Source: Streptomyces sp. ICBB 8177
GTDB lineage: Bacteria; Actinomycetota; Actinomycetes; Streptomycetales; Streptomycetaceae
Assembly (NCBI RefSeq): GCF_003144095.1
Contig: NZ_NSKH01000018.1
Location: 1,056,743-1,120,742, forward strand
Direction: 5' to 3'
DNA length: 64,000 nucleotides
Both the position numbers and the translations under genes were made by a program. Below are positions 26,577 to 35,987 of this stretch, in pieces. The notes under the pieces were generated by a model. It was not told where the DNA came from, did no database searches, and was given only the letters and a program-made list of their open reading frames with translations. Numbering within the stretch: position 1 is the stretch's first letter; each line of letters starts with the position of its first letter.

Positions 26577-28003
26577 GTCGCGGGGTTCCCTTCGTGGTCC
26601 GGGCGTGAGCCGTCGGACGGCGTCCCGGCGGCGGGGGGCCGGCGGACGGTCAGCGTTTCCTCGTCGGCGGGCGGTTCTGAGGCCGGCGCCGGGCGCGCGG
26701 CGGGGGCCGGTTCTCCCGCCGCGCGGCCCGAGCGGGTGCCGCGGGCGAACGCGCCGATCATCGCGGCGGCCTGTTCCGGCGAGCGGCCCGCGGGCTCCTC
26801 GGCCGGGACGGGCGGGGCGGCCACCGGGGCGTGCGCGCCCAGTTGCCTGCGACGGCGCCGGGGCAGCCCGTTGGCGGTCGTCGCCAGGGCGGTCGGCGGG
26901 GTGACGGCCGGCGCGCCGCCGGCGGCCGGGGCGGGCGCGGGGGCCGCGGGTACCGGGCGGGCGGCGGATCGCGCGGGGGCGGCGTCGACCGCGGGCGCGG
27001 GGTCCTCCTCGACCCGGGTGAGCAGCTCACCCGGCAGGAAGAGCACCGCCCGCACACCGCCGTACGGCGACTGGGTGTCGACCGAGACCCGGAAGCCGTA
27101 CCGCGCCGCGAGCGCGCCGATGACCGCGAAGCCGAACTGCGGCGGGTCGCCGAGGTCGGCGATCTCCACCGGCCGGTGTCCCGACAGCAGTTCCGCGGCC
27201 CGGCGCACCTCCTGGTCCAGCAGCCCGACGCCCGCGTCGTCGATGACGATGGCGGCGCCGTTGTGCGCGGGCTGGATGCCGACCTGGACGGTGGTGTTGG
27301 GCTGCGAGTGCCGCGCCGCGTTGTCCAGCAGCTCGGCGACGGCCAGCACCACCGGTTCCACGGCGCGGCTGACCACGCCGGAGCCGACCTGGGAGTGCGC
27401 CTCGACGCGGCGGTAGTCGCGGATGCGGGAGGTGGCGCCGCGCACCACGTCCAGCAGCGTGGAGGCGGCCCGCTGGCGGCCCGGCCACGATCCGCACAGC
27501 ACGGCGATGGCCTGGGCGCGGCGGCCGAACTGCGCGTTGGTGTGGTCGATCTCCAGCAGGTCCTGGAGCACGGCCGGGTCGTCGTGCCGGTCCTGCATCG
27601 CCGAGATCGCCAGCTGCTGCTCGTTCGCCAGGCCCTGCAGTGCCCGCATCGACGCCTTCAGCGCGTTGCGCGCGGTGCGGTCGGCGCGGGCCCGGGTGGT
27701 CTCCACGGAGGTGGTGAAGGACCGGATCACCGCCGCCAGGCTCAGCGCGTAACCGGAACCGACCAGCGAGGGCGGCACCGGCACGTTAGCGGCGGCGGCC
27801 GGCCCGCCGTCCAGCAGGGCGGGCAGCCGCACCTCGGCCAGGTCCCGCAGCGCCTCGTCGCGGTCGCGGGCCAGGCCCTCCAGCTCGGTGATCCGGCGGC
27901 GCAGTCGTACGACCGCCAGCCGCTCGCGGACCAGCAGGACGACCACGGCCAGGGCGACCGCCGCCAGGCACCACAGCCACGCCTGGAGTGTCTCTCGTGT
28001 CAT
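26573..28003 (-). CDS. cvnA: conservon sensor-kinase-like protein CvnA
   Basis: 476 residues. One N-terminal membrane segment (about 7-26), a helical linker, and an HATPase domain with an N-box (ELLDNAARHS) and G1 (DDAGVGL). There is no typical phosphoacceptor His box (H-box), as expected for the conservon type. The C-terminus is a long Pro/Ala-rich tail. It heads the six-gene operon cvnA-B-C-D-P450-P450; in S. coelicolor similar operons with one P450 affect aerial growth and antibiotic production. Which cvn number it corresponds to cannot be fixed here. Confidence 0.93.
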   Translation of the reverse strand: MTRETLQAWLWCLAAVALAVVVLLVRERLAVVRLRRRITELEGLARDRDEALRDLAEVRLPALLDGGPAAAANVPVPPSLVGSGYALSLAAVIRSFTTSVETTRARADRTARNALKASMRALQGLANEQQLAISAMQDRHDDPAVLQDLLEIDHTNAQFGRRAQAIAVLCGSWPGRQRAASTLLDVVRGATSRIRDYRRVEAHSQVGSGVVSRAVEPVVLAVAELLDNAARHSQPNTTVQVGIQPAHNGAAIVIDDAGVGLLDQEVRRAAELLSGHRPVEIADLGDPPQFGFAVIGALAARYGFRVSVDTQSPYGGVRAVLFLPGELLTRVEEDPAPAVDAAPARSAARPVPAAPAPAPAAGGAPAVTPPTALATTANGLPRRRRRQLGAHAPVAAPPVPAEEPAGRSPEQAAAMIGAFARGTRSGRAAGEPAPAARPAPASEPPADEETLTVRRPPAAGTPSDGSRPDHEGNPAT

Positions 28004-28404
28004 CAGATCCTCGGGACGGGACGCGTGAGGGGACGGGAAAGTGCCTCACACGTCGGTCGTCGGGTCGGTGGCTCGTTCGCGTGTCCGGGCGGGAGCCTAC
28101 GGGGCCCGGCGACCGGAACGCGACCGGGGGTGATCGCCAACTGCCCGTTCGAGTGCGGGATTTGGCCGGTATCGCGGCAGATCGACGGGCTGATCACCAC
28201 AGCGAAGTGACCCGTTCGCGTTCCGTGACGATCGTCACCCGGCGCCCTCGTCCCGCGGGGTACGGCGGCCGTGCGCTGCCCGGCGCCCACCTCCCGCGGG
28301 CTACGGCGGCCGTGCGCCCGCGGTCAGGCCGCCGTACTCACGGGATTCTCGCATCGGACACCGAATAGTTCGGGAGCCGATGTATTCTGGAACCGGAGTA
28401 TTCG
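28004..28404. other. divergent promoter region between the conservon and the MFS gene
   Basis: No gene is supported. Two copies of a 16-base sequence (TACGGCGGCCGTGCGC) lie at 28261-28276 and 28302-28317, with similar CCCGCGGG flanks. Closer to the MFS gene is an inverted repeat described separately. The conservon promoter must also be here but is not clear. Confidence 0.5.
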
Positions 28405-28407
28405 GTG
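28359..28407. promoter_or_regulatory. probable operator of the MFS gene (inverted repeat)
   Basis: CACCGAATA (28359-28367) and TATTCGGTG (28399-28407) form an exact 9-bp inverted repeat, 31 bases apart, around a possible -10 hexamer TATTCT (28383-28388). The second arm covers the GTG 28405 start. A regulator dimer bound here would block transcription; the MarR gene downstream is the obvious candidate. Confidence 0.6.
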
Positions 28408-29862
28408 AGCGGCAGCCGTACCCCGGGCCGCCGCGGGACCAGGAAGGCGGGTGGACCGGTGGCGAGCGCCACGGCACGGCAGCTGACCGCCCTGCTCACC
28501 CAGGAGCGGCCCCGGCCCGCACGGATACGCGAGCGCCCCGGCGGCTGGTGGCTGGCGGTGACCACGGTCTGCTTCGGCGCGTTCATGGGCCAGCTCGACG
28601 CCAGCATCGTCACCCTGACCTACCGCGGTCTGGGCAGCGACTTCCACACCTCGCCCGCCGCCGTCGAATGGGTCTCGCTGGCCTACCTGATCACCCTGGT
28701 CGCCCTGCTGGTCCCGGTCGGGCGGCTGGCCGACGCGCACGGCCGCAAGCTGTTCTACCTGTACGGATTCGTGGTCTTCACCGCCGCGTCGGCGGCCTGC
28801 GGACTCGCGCCCTCGCTGGCGGCGCTGGTCGTCTTCCGGGTGGTGCAGGCCGCCGGGGCCGCGATGATGCAGGCCAACAGCGTCGCCCTGGTCGCCACCA
28901 GCGCCCCCAGGGAGCGGATGCGCACCGCGCTCGGCGTGCAAGCCGCCGCCCAGGCGCTCGGGCTCGCCCTCGGCCCGACGGTCGGCGGCGCGCTGGTGAC
29001 CACCCTGGGCTGGCGCTGGGTCTTCGGCATCAACGTGCCGATCGGCGTGATCGCCCTGGTCGCCGGGCACTACCTGCTGCCCAGGACCCGCACCCGCAAC
29101 CGGGTGCCCGGCTTCGACTGGCCGGGCCTGGCCCTGCTCGCGCCGGCCACCACCGCCGGGCTGCTGGGCGTCTCGGCGGCCTCGGGCCTGCGGGTGCCGG
29201 GCTGGGCGGTCGGCACGCTGTTCGCCGCCGCGGTGGCGGCCGGGTGGGGCTTCGCCGTACGGCAGGGCCGGGCCGCCGCACCGCTGCTCGACCTCGGGCT
29301 GCTGCGGCGCCGGGCGGTCTCCACCGGTCTGGCGGGGGCGCTCTTCGGCTACCTGGTGCTCTTCGGGCCGCTGGTGCTGGTGCCGGCCGCGCTGACGGCG
29401 GCGGGGCGCAGCGAGCTGACCGCGGGGGTGGTGCTGACGGCGCTGCCCGCCGGGTTCGCGGCCGCGGCCACCGGCGCCGACCGGGTGCTGCCGCGCGGCC
29501 TGCCGGACCGCACCCGCTGCCTGCTGGGCGCGGGCGTGTGCGTGGCCGCCCTCGCCTGGCTCGCCGCCACCGGCCCGGCCGCCCTCGGCACGCTGACGGC
29601 GGCGCTCGCGGTGCTGGGCCTCGGACTCGGGCTGTTCACCCCGGCCAACAACACCCTGATCATGAGCGCGATACCGGCCGGCTCCTCCGGGACCGGCGGC
29701 GGCCTGGTCAACATGGCCCGGGGCCTGGGCACCGCACTGGGCGTCGCGCTGGTGACGCTCGCCCTGCACCTGACCTCGGCCACCGGAGCGCTGGTCGTGC
29801 TGCTGGCGGCGGGCGGAGCGGCGCTGGTGGCGGCGGCCCTCGGACCGCGTACCGGACGCTGA
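28405..29862 (+). CDS. MFS drug transporter, DHA2-like
   Basis: 485 residues with about 14 hydrophobic segments. The motif QLDASIVTLTYRGLGSDFHTSPAAVEWVSLAYLI at helix 1-2 and GRLADAHGRKLFYL (MFS motif A) place it in the DHA2 multidrug efflux group. The GTG start given here overlaps a probable operator; an internal GTG at 28459 with AGGAAGG about ten bases upstream is an equally good start and would give 467 residues. A MarR regulator follows 102 bases downstream. Confidence 0.85.
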   Translation: MSGSRTPGRRGTRKAGGPVASATARQLTALLTQERPRPARIRERPGGWWLAVTTVCFGAFMGQLDASIVTLTYRGLGSDFHTSPAAVEWVSLAYLITLVALLVPVGRLADAHGRKLFYLYGFVVFTAASAACGLAPSLAALVVFRVVQAAGAAMMQANSVALVATSAPRERMRTALGVQAAAQALGLALGPTVGGALVTTLGWRWVFGINVPIGVIALVAGHYLLPRTRTRNRVPGFDWPGLALLAPATTAGLLGVSAASGLRVPGWAVGTLFAAAVAAGWGFAVRQGRAAAPLLDLGLLRRRAVSTGLAGALFGYLVLFGPLVLVPAALTAAGRSELTAGVVLTALPAGFAAAATGADRVLPRGLPDRTRCLLGAGVCVAALAWLAATGPAALGTLTAALAVLGLGLGLFTPANNTLIMSAIPAGSSGTGGGLVNMARGLGTALGVALVTLALHLTSATGALVVLLAAGGAALVAAALGPRTGR

Positions 29863-29875
29863 CCGGCCGCTCGCA

Positions 29876-29933
29876 GGTCCGCGTTCCGGACGGTGGCCCG
29901 CCGTGCCCGGTCCGCGTTCCGGACGGTGGCCCG
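29876..29933. repeat. 25-base direct repeat before the MarR gene
   Basis: Two exact 25-base copies (29876-29900 and 29909-29933) with an eight-base gap. Each has the core TCCGCGTTCCGGA, which is nearly palindromic. The gap between the MFS stop and the MarR start is a fitting place for an autoregulatory site, though it may only be a duplication. Confidence 0.65.
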
Positions 29934-29964
29934 GCCCGCGCGGCCCGCCGACTATGGTCGTGCC

Positions 29965-30546
29965 ATGCCGACCCCGCACCACCCCGACGACCCGAACCCC
30001 GCGGCCCCCGGGCGCGGCGGGCCCGACGCCCGCCTGCTGACCGAGGTCGTCACCCGGCTGCGCAGGGCGCTGCGCGCCTCGATCCGCACCGACTACCCGT
30101 GGGAGACGCTGCCCATGGCCCAGGTCGAACTGCTCCAGGTGCTCGCCGAGCACTCGCCCGCCCGCATCGGCGACCTCGCCGCCCGGCAGCGGCTGGCGAC
30201 CAGCACCGTCAGCGGGCTCATCGGCCAGATGATCACCTCGGGCCTGGTGGCCCGCGCCGTCGACCCCGCCGACCGCAGGGCGTCCGCCGTCACGCTGACC
30301 GATGCGGGCCGCGACCAGCTCACCGCCTGGGCGCGGGCCCACGAACGCCGCCTGGACGCGGCCCTGGACGCGCTGGACGCCCACGACCGCGCGATCGTCC
30401 GCTCCGCGCTGCCCGCCCTCTTCCGCCTCGCGGAGCACCTCGACGACACCGGAGCCCCGGACGGCCCGGCCACCGCCGCGCCGGACGGCCCGCGAGCCGC
30501 GTCCGGCTCTCCTACCCCCGCTGATCCGCCCGCGCCGCGGGGCTGA
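29965..30546 (+). CDS. MarR family transcriptional regulator
   Basis: 193 residues. Winged helix with the MarR wording: PMAQVELLQVLAEHSPARIGDLAARQRLATSTVSGLIGQMITSGLVARAVDPADRRASAVTLT is the recognition helix and wing region. A TATGGT hexamer (29953-29958) is six bases before ATG, so the gene may be read as a leaderless mRNA. The last about 30 residues are a Pro/Ala-rich tail overlapping the convergent next gene by 35 bases. It follows the DHA2 MFS pump and probably controls it. Confidence 0.88.
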   Translation: MPTPHHPDDPNPAAPGRGGPDARLLTEVVTRLRRALRASIRTDYPWETLPMAQVELLQVLAEHSPARIGDLAARQRLATSTVSGLIGQMITSGLVARAVDPADRRASAVTLTDAGRDQLTAWARAHERRLDAALDALDAHDRAIVRSALPALFRLAEHLDDTGAPDGPATAAPDGPRAASGSPTPADPPAPRG

Positions 30547-33070
30547 ACCGCCGCATCCGGCGCGCCGTCAGCACGCCCTCCGCGCCCGCGTTGGCGACCG
30601 CGATGCGGGGCAGCTCGGTGGGCCGCTCGTAGAGCAGGAAGCGCGGCTGCCAGCGCGGGCGCAGCCCGGCGTTGTCCCGGTGCACCCCCTCAAGGCCGCG
30701 GCGCGGCGACAGCAGCCGCACGATGAGCCGGTGCACCCGGAAGACGAACCCGGTGCCCAGGCCCTGGCCGTACGTCACGGGGGCGTGGAAGACGGTGAAG
30801 TTGAGCGCGATCCGCTCGACGTCCGCCACCGGATCGGCGCCCGCACGCGCCCGCAGCAGCAGTTCGGTCAGCATCAGCGCGAAGACGCTGTCCGGCGACT
30901 CCCGTTCACGCCGCATCAGGTCCAGCGAGAGGCCGGCGCCGCCGCCCCACGGCACCAGGTCCAGCAGGGCGCAGGTGCGGTCGTTGGGGTCGCGGCACTC
31001 GACGATCACGCAGGCGCCGTCGGCCGGGTCGCCCATCCTGCCCAGCGCCATGGTGAAGCCGCGGTCCACCGCGCCGTTGCGCCAGGCGTCGGCCAGGTGG
31101 ACCAGGCCGTCCATCTCCTCCCGGGTCACCTCCCGGTGCCGTCGCACCGTCACCGAGTAGCCGGCCGCCAGCAGTTCCTCGCGGGCGGCACGCAGCGTGC
31201 GGGCCTCGGGCGCGGTCAGGTCGACGTCCGCGACGGTGGTCACCGCCTCGTCGCCGAACGCCAGCACCCTCATCCCGGCGCGTTCGAACGCGCCGGCCGC
31301 CCGCTCGCTCGCCCCGGTCACCGCGGGCACCCAGCCGTGGGTGCGCGCGGTGCGCAGCCAGACGCCGATCGCGGCTGGCCAGGCCGCCGGGTCGCCCACC
31401 GGGTCGCCGGAGGCCAGCGCGACCCCGTTGACCACCCGGTAGGTCACGCCGGCCTCCTGGCCCGCCGACCAGGCGACCGCCTTGTCCCGGTGGAGCGCGA
31501 AATAGCCGAGCGAGTCGTCCGCGCCGAACCGGGCGAGCAGCCCGCGCAGCCTGTCCTCGTCGTCCGGCCCCAGCCGGGCCCGGCCGCGCGGGCTGCGGAA
31601 GAACGCGCGCAGCACCTGGAGCAGCAGCGCCACGCTGAGCACGTTGATCAGCAGGTCGATCCAGCCGGGGACGGTGATGTCGGGCAGTTCGAAGAGCGTG
31701 GAGAGGGTGAAGACCCGCAGCAGCGCGTAGCGCAGGCAGTCCGTCCAGGACGCGGCCGGTTCGGTGTCCGTCCCGTGCACCAGCACGGTGCCGAGCCCGG
31801 CGGCCAGCACCCCGCCCAGCACGAACCAGCCGATCCCCAGCGGGATGTTGCCGCGCTCCCCGCGTACCTGGCAGGCCGGCCGGGCGATCACCAGCGCCAC
31901 GGCGACCGCGCTGGTCAGCCCCGCCGAGACCCAGTTGATCACGTGCTGCCGGGCGTCCGGCAGCACCAGCAGCGCCCCCCAGTACACCAGCGCGTTCAGC
32001 CCCGCCAGCGTGAAGGTGATCAGCCACGCGGCGCGCTTGCGGCGCCGCAGCATGACCGCGAGCAGGCTGGCCACCAGCGCCGCGGTGAAGCCCGCGGTCA
32101 CCAGGAACGGGGTGAACAGGTCCCCGCTGTCGGCCCGGTAGATGCGGTCGCGGAACGGAGCGATCAGCCCGGTGAGCACGTCCAGCGCGGCGGCCAGCCG
32201 CAGGTACCACACGACGGCGACCGCGCACGGCTCCGCCAGCGGGCGCAGGAGCCGCTCGGCCCGGGTCGGCGGCAGGTCGGCCAGCGACACCCTCGGTGGT
32301 GCCGGGCGCCTGGACGGCGCGGGCCGCGGGCTCTCCAGGTGCGGCGCCCCGGCGACCGCGTTGTAGACCTTGCGGCGGGCCGCGTCCAGCCGCCCGTGCA
32401 CCCGCTGCTCGCGGCGCTCGGCCCGGGCGAGCCTGCGCGGCCGCGAGTAGTAGCGCCAGCGCGCCCAGGGGCTCGCCGGGCGGGCCAGCCGGATCGCGCC
32501 GAAGAACGCGGGCAGCACCAGGAACAGCCCGAACAAGCCGGTCCACAGCTTGCCCTTGAGCAGGCTGATCACCACCAGCGCCAGCAGCACCCCGATGGCG
32601 ACGGTCCGAGTCAGCAGCGAGCCGGTGAAGCCGCCCAGCGGGGTCACCCCGAGCAGCAGCAGCCCGATCACGGTGACCGCGAGGATCACCGCGTCCACCG
32701 ACTGGCGGCCCTCCTCGCGCCAGTAGACGTCCTCCAGGTGCAGCACGAGCGCGAACTCGTCGAGCACCAGCCCGCACCCGATGCCGAACAGCAGCCCCAG
32801 CAGGTCGTGCCCCGTCCGCGCCTCGCCGCGCAGCGCGAAGGAGCCGATGCCCCCGACCAGCATCCCGGCAAGGCCGAAGACCACGTGGTGGATGTGGAGC
32901 CCGCCGGGCTGGACGTTCCCCGGCCACCAGCTCACCCCGCGGCGGATCATCCGCACGCTGAAGCGGATGAACAGGAACGACCCGAGCAGGCCGACGAGCA
33001 GCAGGAACAGCGGCTCACGCCCGGTGTCCACGATCCGGGTCTGGTAGCCGTGCGCCAGCCACTCCCACAT
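30512..33070 (-). CDS. membrane protein with DUF2156 / lysylphosphatidylglycerol-synthase-like domain
   Basis: 852 residues. The N-terminal half holds many hydrophobic segments, with HIHHVVFGLAGMLVGG near residue 60. The C-terminal half (about 500-850) is a GNAT-like DUF2156 domain (VNGVALASGDPVGDPAAWP, DLVPWGGGAGLSLDLMRR, YRVVN). This domain occurs in MprF/LysX proteins that add lysine to phosphatidylglycerol. Here there is no lysyl-tRNA synthetase part, so the enzyme would use charged tRNA made elsewhere. The gene probably changes membrane lipid charge and helps against cationic peptides. It overlaps the MarR tail on the other strand. Confidence 0.82.
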   Translation of the reverse strand: MWEWLAHGYQTRIVDTGREPLFLLLVGLLGSFLFIRFSVRMIRRGVSWWPGNVQPGGLHIHHVVFGLAGMLVGGIGSFALRGEARTGHDLLGLLFGIGCGLVLDEFALVLHLEDVYWREEGRQSVDAVILAVTVIGLLLLGVTPLGGFTGSLLTRTVAIGVLLALVVISLLKGKLWTGLFGLFLVLPAFFGAIRLARPASPWARWRYYSRPRRLARAERREQRVHGRLDAARRKVYNAVAGAPHLESPRPAPSRRPAPPRVSLADLPPTRAERLLRPLAEPCAVAVVWYLRLAAALDVLTGLIAPFRDRIYRADSGDLFTPFLVTAGFTAALVASLLAVMLRRRKRAAWLITFTLAGLNALVYWGALLVLPDARQHVINWVSAGLTSAVAVALVIARPACQVRGERGNIPLGIGWFVLGGVLAAGLGTVLVHGTDTEPAASWTDCLRYALLRVFTLSTLFELPDITVPGWIDLLINVLSVALLLQVLRAFFRSPRGRARLGPDDEDRLRGLLARFGADDSLGYFALHRDKAVAWSAGQEAGVTYRVVNGVALASGDPVGDPAAWPAAIGVWLRTARTHGWVPAVTGASERAAGAFERAGMRVLAFGDEAVTTVADVDLTAPEARTLRAAREELLAAGYSVTVRRHREVTREEMDGLVHLADAWRNGAVDRGFTMALGRMGDPADGACVIVECRDPNDRTCALLDLVPWGGGAGLSLDLMRRERESPDSVFALMLTELLLRARAGADPVADVERIALNFTVFHAPVTYGQGLGTGFVFRVHRLIVRLLSPRRGLEGVHRDNAGLRPRWQPRFLLYERPTELPRIAVANAGAEGVLTARRMRRFSPAARADQRG

Positions 33071-33288
33071 GGGTACGCGTCACCTCGTCGTCGTCGTCGT
33101 CGCGGCAGCGGCGGTCGTCCGCCGTCGGAGGGGCGGCCACGGCGGGCCGCCCCTGGTCAACGACAGCTTCGCACCCGGGGCGACGCGAACGCCCGAGCGG
33201 CGTCGCGTGGCGGTCCGCGACGGCGTGCGGTGCGTGCGGCGGCACGGGGTGCGTGCGGCGGCGGATGGGCGCGGGACGGCGCGCGCGG

Positions 33289-34017
33289 CTACTTCACGGA
33301 CGTCAGCTTCGCGTACACCACGACGTTGCCCAGGTAGCTGCGGGTGGCCTTGGAGAAGCCGCCGCCGCAGGTGATCAGGCGCAGCTCCGGCGTGGGGGTG
33401 TCGGCGTAGACCTTGGCGTCGGGAAAGTCCTTCTTCTCGTAGGCGTTGACGCCGTAGACGGTGAAGACCGCGACGTGCTTGTCGGCGCGGGTGACCTCGA
33501 CGGTGTTGCCCTTGTGCAGCGAGCCGAGGTCGTAGAAGACGGCCGGGCCCTTGAGGTTGTCCACGTGGCCGGCGAGCACCGCGGCGCCCTTCTCGCCCGG
33601 CGCGGGGCCGCCGTCGTACCAGCCGGCCAGGTTCTTGTCGGCCTCCGGCGGCACCTGGAGCTGATTGCTCGCGTCCACGCCCAGCTTCATCAGCGGCGCG
33701 TCCACCTTGATGGCCGGGATGCGCACCCGTTCCGGCAGCGAGTACGGCAGCGGCGCGACGCTCGGGCTCGGCGAGGCGGAGGCCGCCGGGGCGCCGTGGC
33801 CCGGGGAGGGGGCGCCCACCGCCTGGGCTGCGGTCGGGGCGGGCGGCTGCGAGGTCTCGGTGCCGTTGTGCAGCAGCCAGGCCCCGGCGAGCAGCGCGGC
33901 GGCCGAGAAGGCGATGACGGCCCGGGGGGCGCGACGGGGGCGGCCGGTGCCGGGCGGATCGTCCGTCTGCTGGGGTTCGCCGGGTCCGTAGGGCCAGGGG
34001 CGCGGGGTGGACGGCAT
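33289..34017 (-). CDS. class F sortase
   Basis: 242 residues. A membrane segment (AVIAFSAAALLAGAWLL) is followed by a Pro/Ala/Ser linker and the sortase barrel: His151 in LAGHVDNLKG, Cys217 in LRLITCGGGF (LITC in place of TLxTC), and a late conserved Arg in KATRSYLGN. Class F sortases are typical of actinobacteria, have a low-activity or housekeeping anchoring role, and usually have no paired substrate nearby, as here. I chose ATG 34017; the open frame runs further but without support. Confidence 0.88.
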   Translation of the reverse strand: MPSTPRPWPYGPGEPQQTDDPPGTGRPRRAPRAVIAFSAAALLAGAWLLHNGTETSQPPAPTAAQAVGAPSPGHGAPAASASPSPSVAPLPYSLPERVRIPAIKVDAPLMKLGVDASNQLQVPPEADKNLAGWYDGGPAPGEKGAAVLAGHVDNLKGPAVFYDLGSLHKGNTVEVTRADKHVAVFTVYGVNAYEKKDFPDAKVYADTPTPELRLITCGGGFSKATRSYLGNVVVYAKLTSVK

Positions 34018-34238
34018 GGTCGGCGGCCTTTCGACGACGGTTGCGCGGCACGGCGGTCGGTACGGCTGGACGCCGGACGGCGAACACGGCGCGCACGTGA
34101 TGACGTTATGTCCGATGTTCGCCTCATCTGACAGGGGATCACACGACACGGCGGACGGCGAGCGATGACCGACCCGTACGGAGCACACCCACCGGGCGCT
34201 TGTTACCGTTCGGTGTGCCACCGATACCCAGCCGGGAC

Positions 34239-35525
34239 GTGAGTCCGGGCAAGCCCGCTCCGCAGCCAGGCCCGGCCCCCGCACGCCGCCGCCTGTTCGC
34301 CGACCTCACGCCCCTGCGCACCTCGGTCGACTACCGGCGGCTGTGGTTCGGCAACACCATCTCCTGGATGGGCCAGCAGATGACCGCCCTCGCGGTCTCG
34401 CTCCAGGTCTACGCGATCACCAGGTCGACCTTCGCGGTCGGCCTGGTCGGGCTGTGCTCGCTGGTGCCGCTGGTCGTCTTCGGGCTGTACGGCGGCGCCA
34501 TCGCCGACACCCTCGACCGCCGCAAGCTCGGCCTGGTCAGCGCGACCGGGGCGAGCGTGATGTCGGTGGTCCTGGCGGGAGCGGCGCTCGCGCACTACCA
34601 CCACGTCTGGCTCCTGTACTCGGTCGTGGCCCTCCAGGCGGTCTGCTTCGCCATGAACTCCCCGGCCCGCAGCTCCATGATCCCCCGGCTGCTGCCGCCC
34701 GAGCAGCTGCCGGCGGCGAACGCGCTCAACTCGCTGACCTCCAACCTCGGCCTGATGGTGGGACCCAGCCTCGGCGGCATCATCGTCGGCCTGTGGGGTT
34801 ATCAGGCCGCCTACCTGGTCGACGTGGTGGCGTTCGGCGCCTCCCTCTACGCGATGTGGCGGCTGCCCGCGATGCGCCCGGACCACGGCGAGCGGGACGG
34901 TGCCGCGCCGCGCCGGGCCTCGGTCGTGGACGGGCTGCGCTTCCTGGCCACCCGGCCCAACCTGCGCATGACGTTCTTCGTGGACCTGGCCGCGATGGTG
35001 CTGGCCCAGCCGCGCGCGCTCTTCCCGGCGATCGCGGCGCTGTGGTACGGCGGCGACGCCAAGACGGTCGGCCTGCTGGTCGCGGCGCCCGCGGTCGGCT
35101 CGGTGCTCGGCGGGCTGTTCTCCGGCTGGCTGGGGCGGGTGCGCAGGCACGGGCGGGCGATCCTGTGCGCCGTGGCCGCCTGGGGCGCCGCGATCGCGGT
35201 GTTCGGGCTGACCCGGCAACTGTGGCTGGGGCTGTTCTTCCTCGCGGTCGCGGGCGCCGCCGACACCGTCTCGATGGTCTTCCGCTCCACGATGCTCCAG
35301 GCGGCCACCCCGGACCGGATGCGCGGTCGCCTGCAGGGCGTGTTCATCGTGGTGGTCGCGGGCGGACCGCGGCTGGGCGACTTCCTCGCGGGCTCCGCGG
35401 CCGACCTGACCTCGCCGTCCACCACGGTGTTCTGCGGGGGGCTGGCCTGCCTGCTGGTGCTGGCGTTGCTGGCGCTGCGGTGGCGGGGCTTCGCGCGCTA
35501 CGACGCACGCGATCCACAGGCGTGA
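34239..35525 (+). CDS. MFS transporter, EntS/enterobactin-exporter-like
   Basis: About 12 hydrophobic segments with the EntS-type start (DLTPLRTSVDYRRLWFGNTISWMGQQMTALAVSLQVYAITRSTFAVGLVG) and RSSMIPRLLPPEQLPAANALNSL, an MFS motif common in permissive drug and siderophore exporters. The open frame begins at a TTG 13 codons earlier. I prefer GTG 34239 (VSPGKPAPQPG), leaving a 428-residue protein, but the start is uncertain. It is divergent from the sortase. Confidence 0.85.
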   Translation: MSPGKPAPQPGPAPARRRLFADLTPLRTSVDYRRLWFGNTISWMGQQMTALAVSLQVYAITRSTFAVGLVGLCSLVPLVVFGLYGGAIADTLDRRKLGLVSATGASVMSVVLAGAALAHYHHVWLLYSVVALQAVCFAMNSPARSSMIPRLLPPEQLPAANALNSLTSNLGLMVGPSLGGIIVGLWGYQAAYLVDVVAFGASLYAMWRLPAMRPDHGERDGAAPRRASVVDGLRFLATRPNLRMTFFVDLAAMVLAQPRALFPAIAALWYGGDAKTVGLLVAAPAVGSVLGGLFSGWLGRVRRHGRAILCAVAAWGAAIAVFGLTRQLWLGLFFLAVAGAADTVSMVFRSTMLQAATPDRMRGRLQGVFIVVVAGGPRLGDFLAGSAADLTSPSTTVFCGGLACLLVLALLALRWRGFARYDARDPQA

Positions 35526-35678
35526 CCTGGAACGATCTGGGCCGGCCAGGCGTGAACGGGCCGACCGTGGGCACAACTGGCTACGCAACCGCGTTCGACG
35601 CGGGGGCGTCTGACCGGGTGTAGGCGGTTGAAGGACCAGGGCGACCGGCCCGGTCCGCACGGAAGGCGGGACGAAGAC

Positions 35679-35954
35679 GTGGGCATCATCGGCTGGATCC
35701 TCCTGGGGCTGATCGCCGGGGCGATCGCCAAGATCCTGCTGCCCGGGCGGGACCCGGGCGGCCTGGTCGGCACCACCCTCATCGGCATCGCGGGGGCGTT
35801 CGTGGGCGGCTGGCTGTCCATGCACTTCCTGCACCGCCCGGTGCAGCACACCTTCTTCGACGCCCGCAGCTGGGGCTCGGCCATCGTCGGTTCGCTGGTC
35901 CTGCTGATCCTCTACCGCATCTTCTTCGGCAACTCCCGCTCGCGGCGCGGCTGA
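35679..35954 (+). CDS. GlsB/YeaQ/YmgE-type small membrane protein
   Basis: 91 residues. Three hydrophobic segments and the family wording: GIIGWILLGLIAGAIAKILLPGRDPGG, then IGIAGAFVGGWL. These 'transglycosylase-associated' proteins are stress-linked integral membrane proteins of unknown mechanism. GTG 35679 is chosen because the family starts with IIGWI and AAGGCGGG lies just upstream. It is probably an independent unit, 153 bases after the MFS stop. Confidence 0.85.
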   Translation: MGIIGWILLGLIAGAIAKILLPGRDPGGLVGTTLIGIAGAFVGGWLSMHFLHRPVQHTFFDARSWGSAIVGSLVLLILYRIFFGNSRSRRG

Positions 35955-35987
35955 CGCCGGGATCGCCGGGGACGCGTCCCCGGCCGG

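Noticed and set aside
30302-33337. 1011-codon plus-strand frame
   Set aside because: Antisense to the DUF2156 membrane protein; composition typical of reverse-strand shadows.
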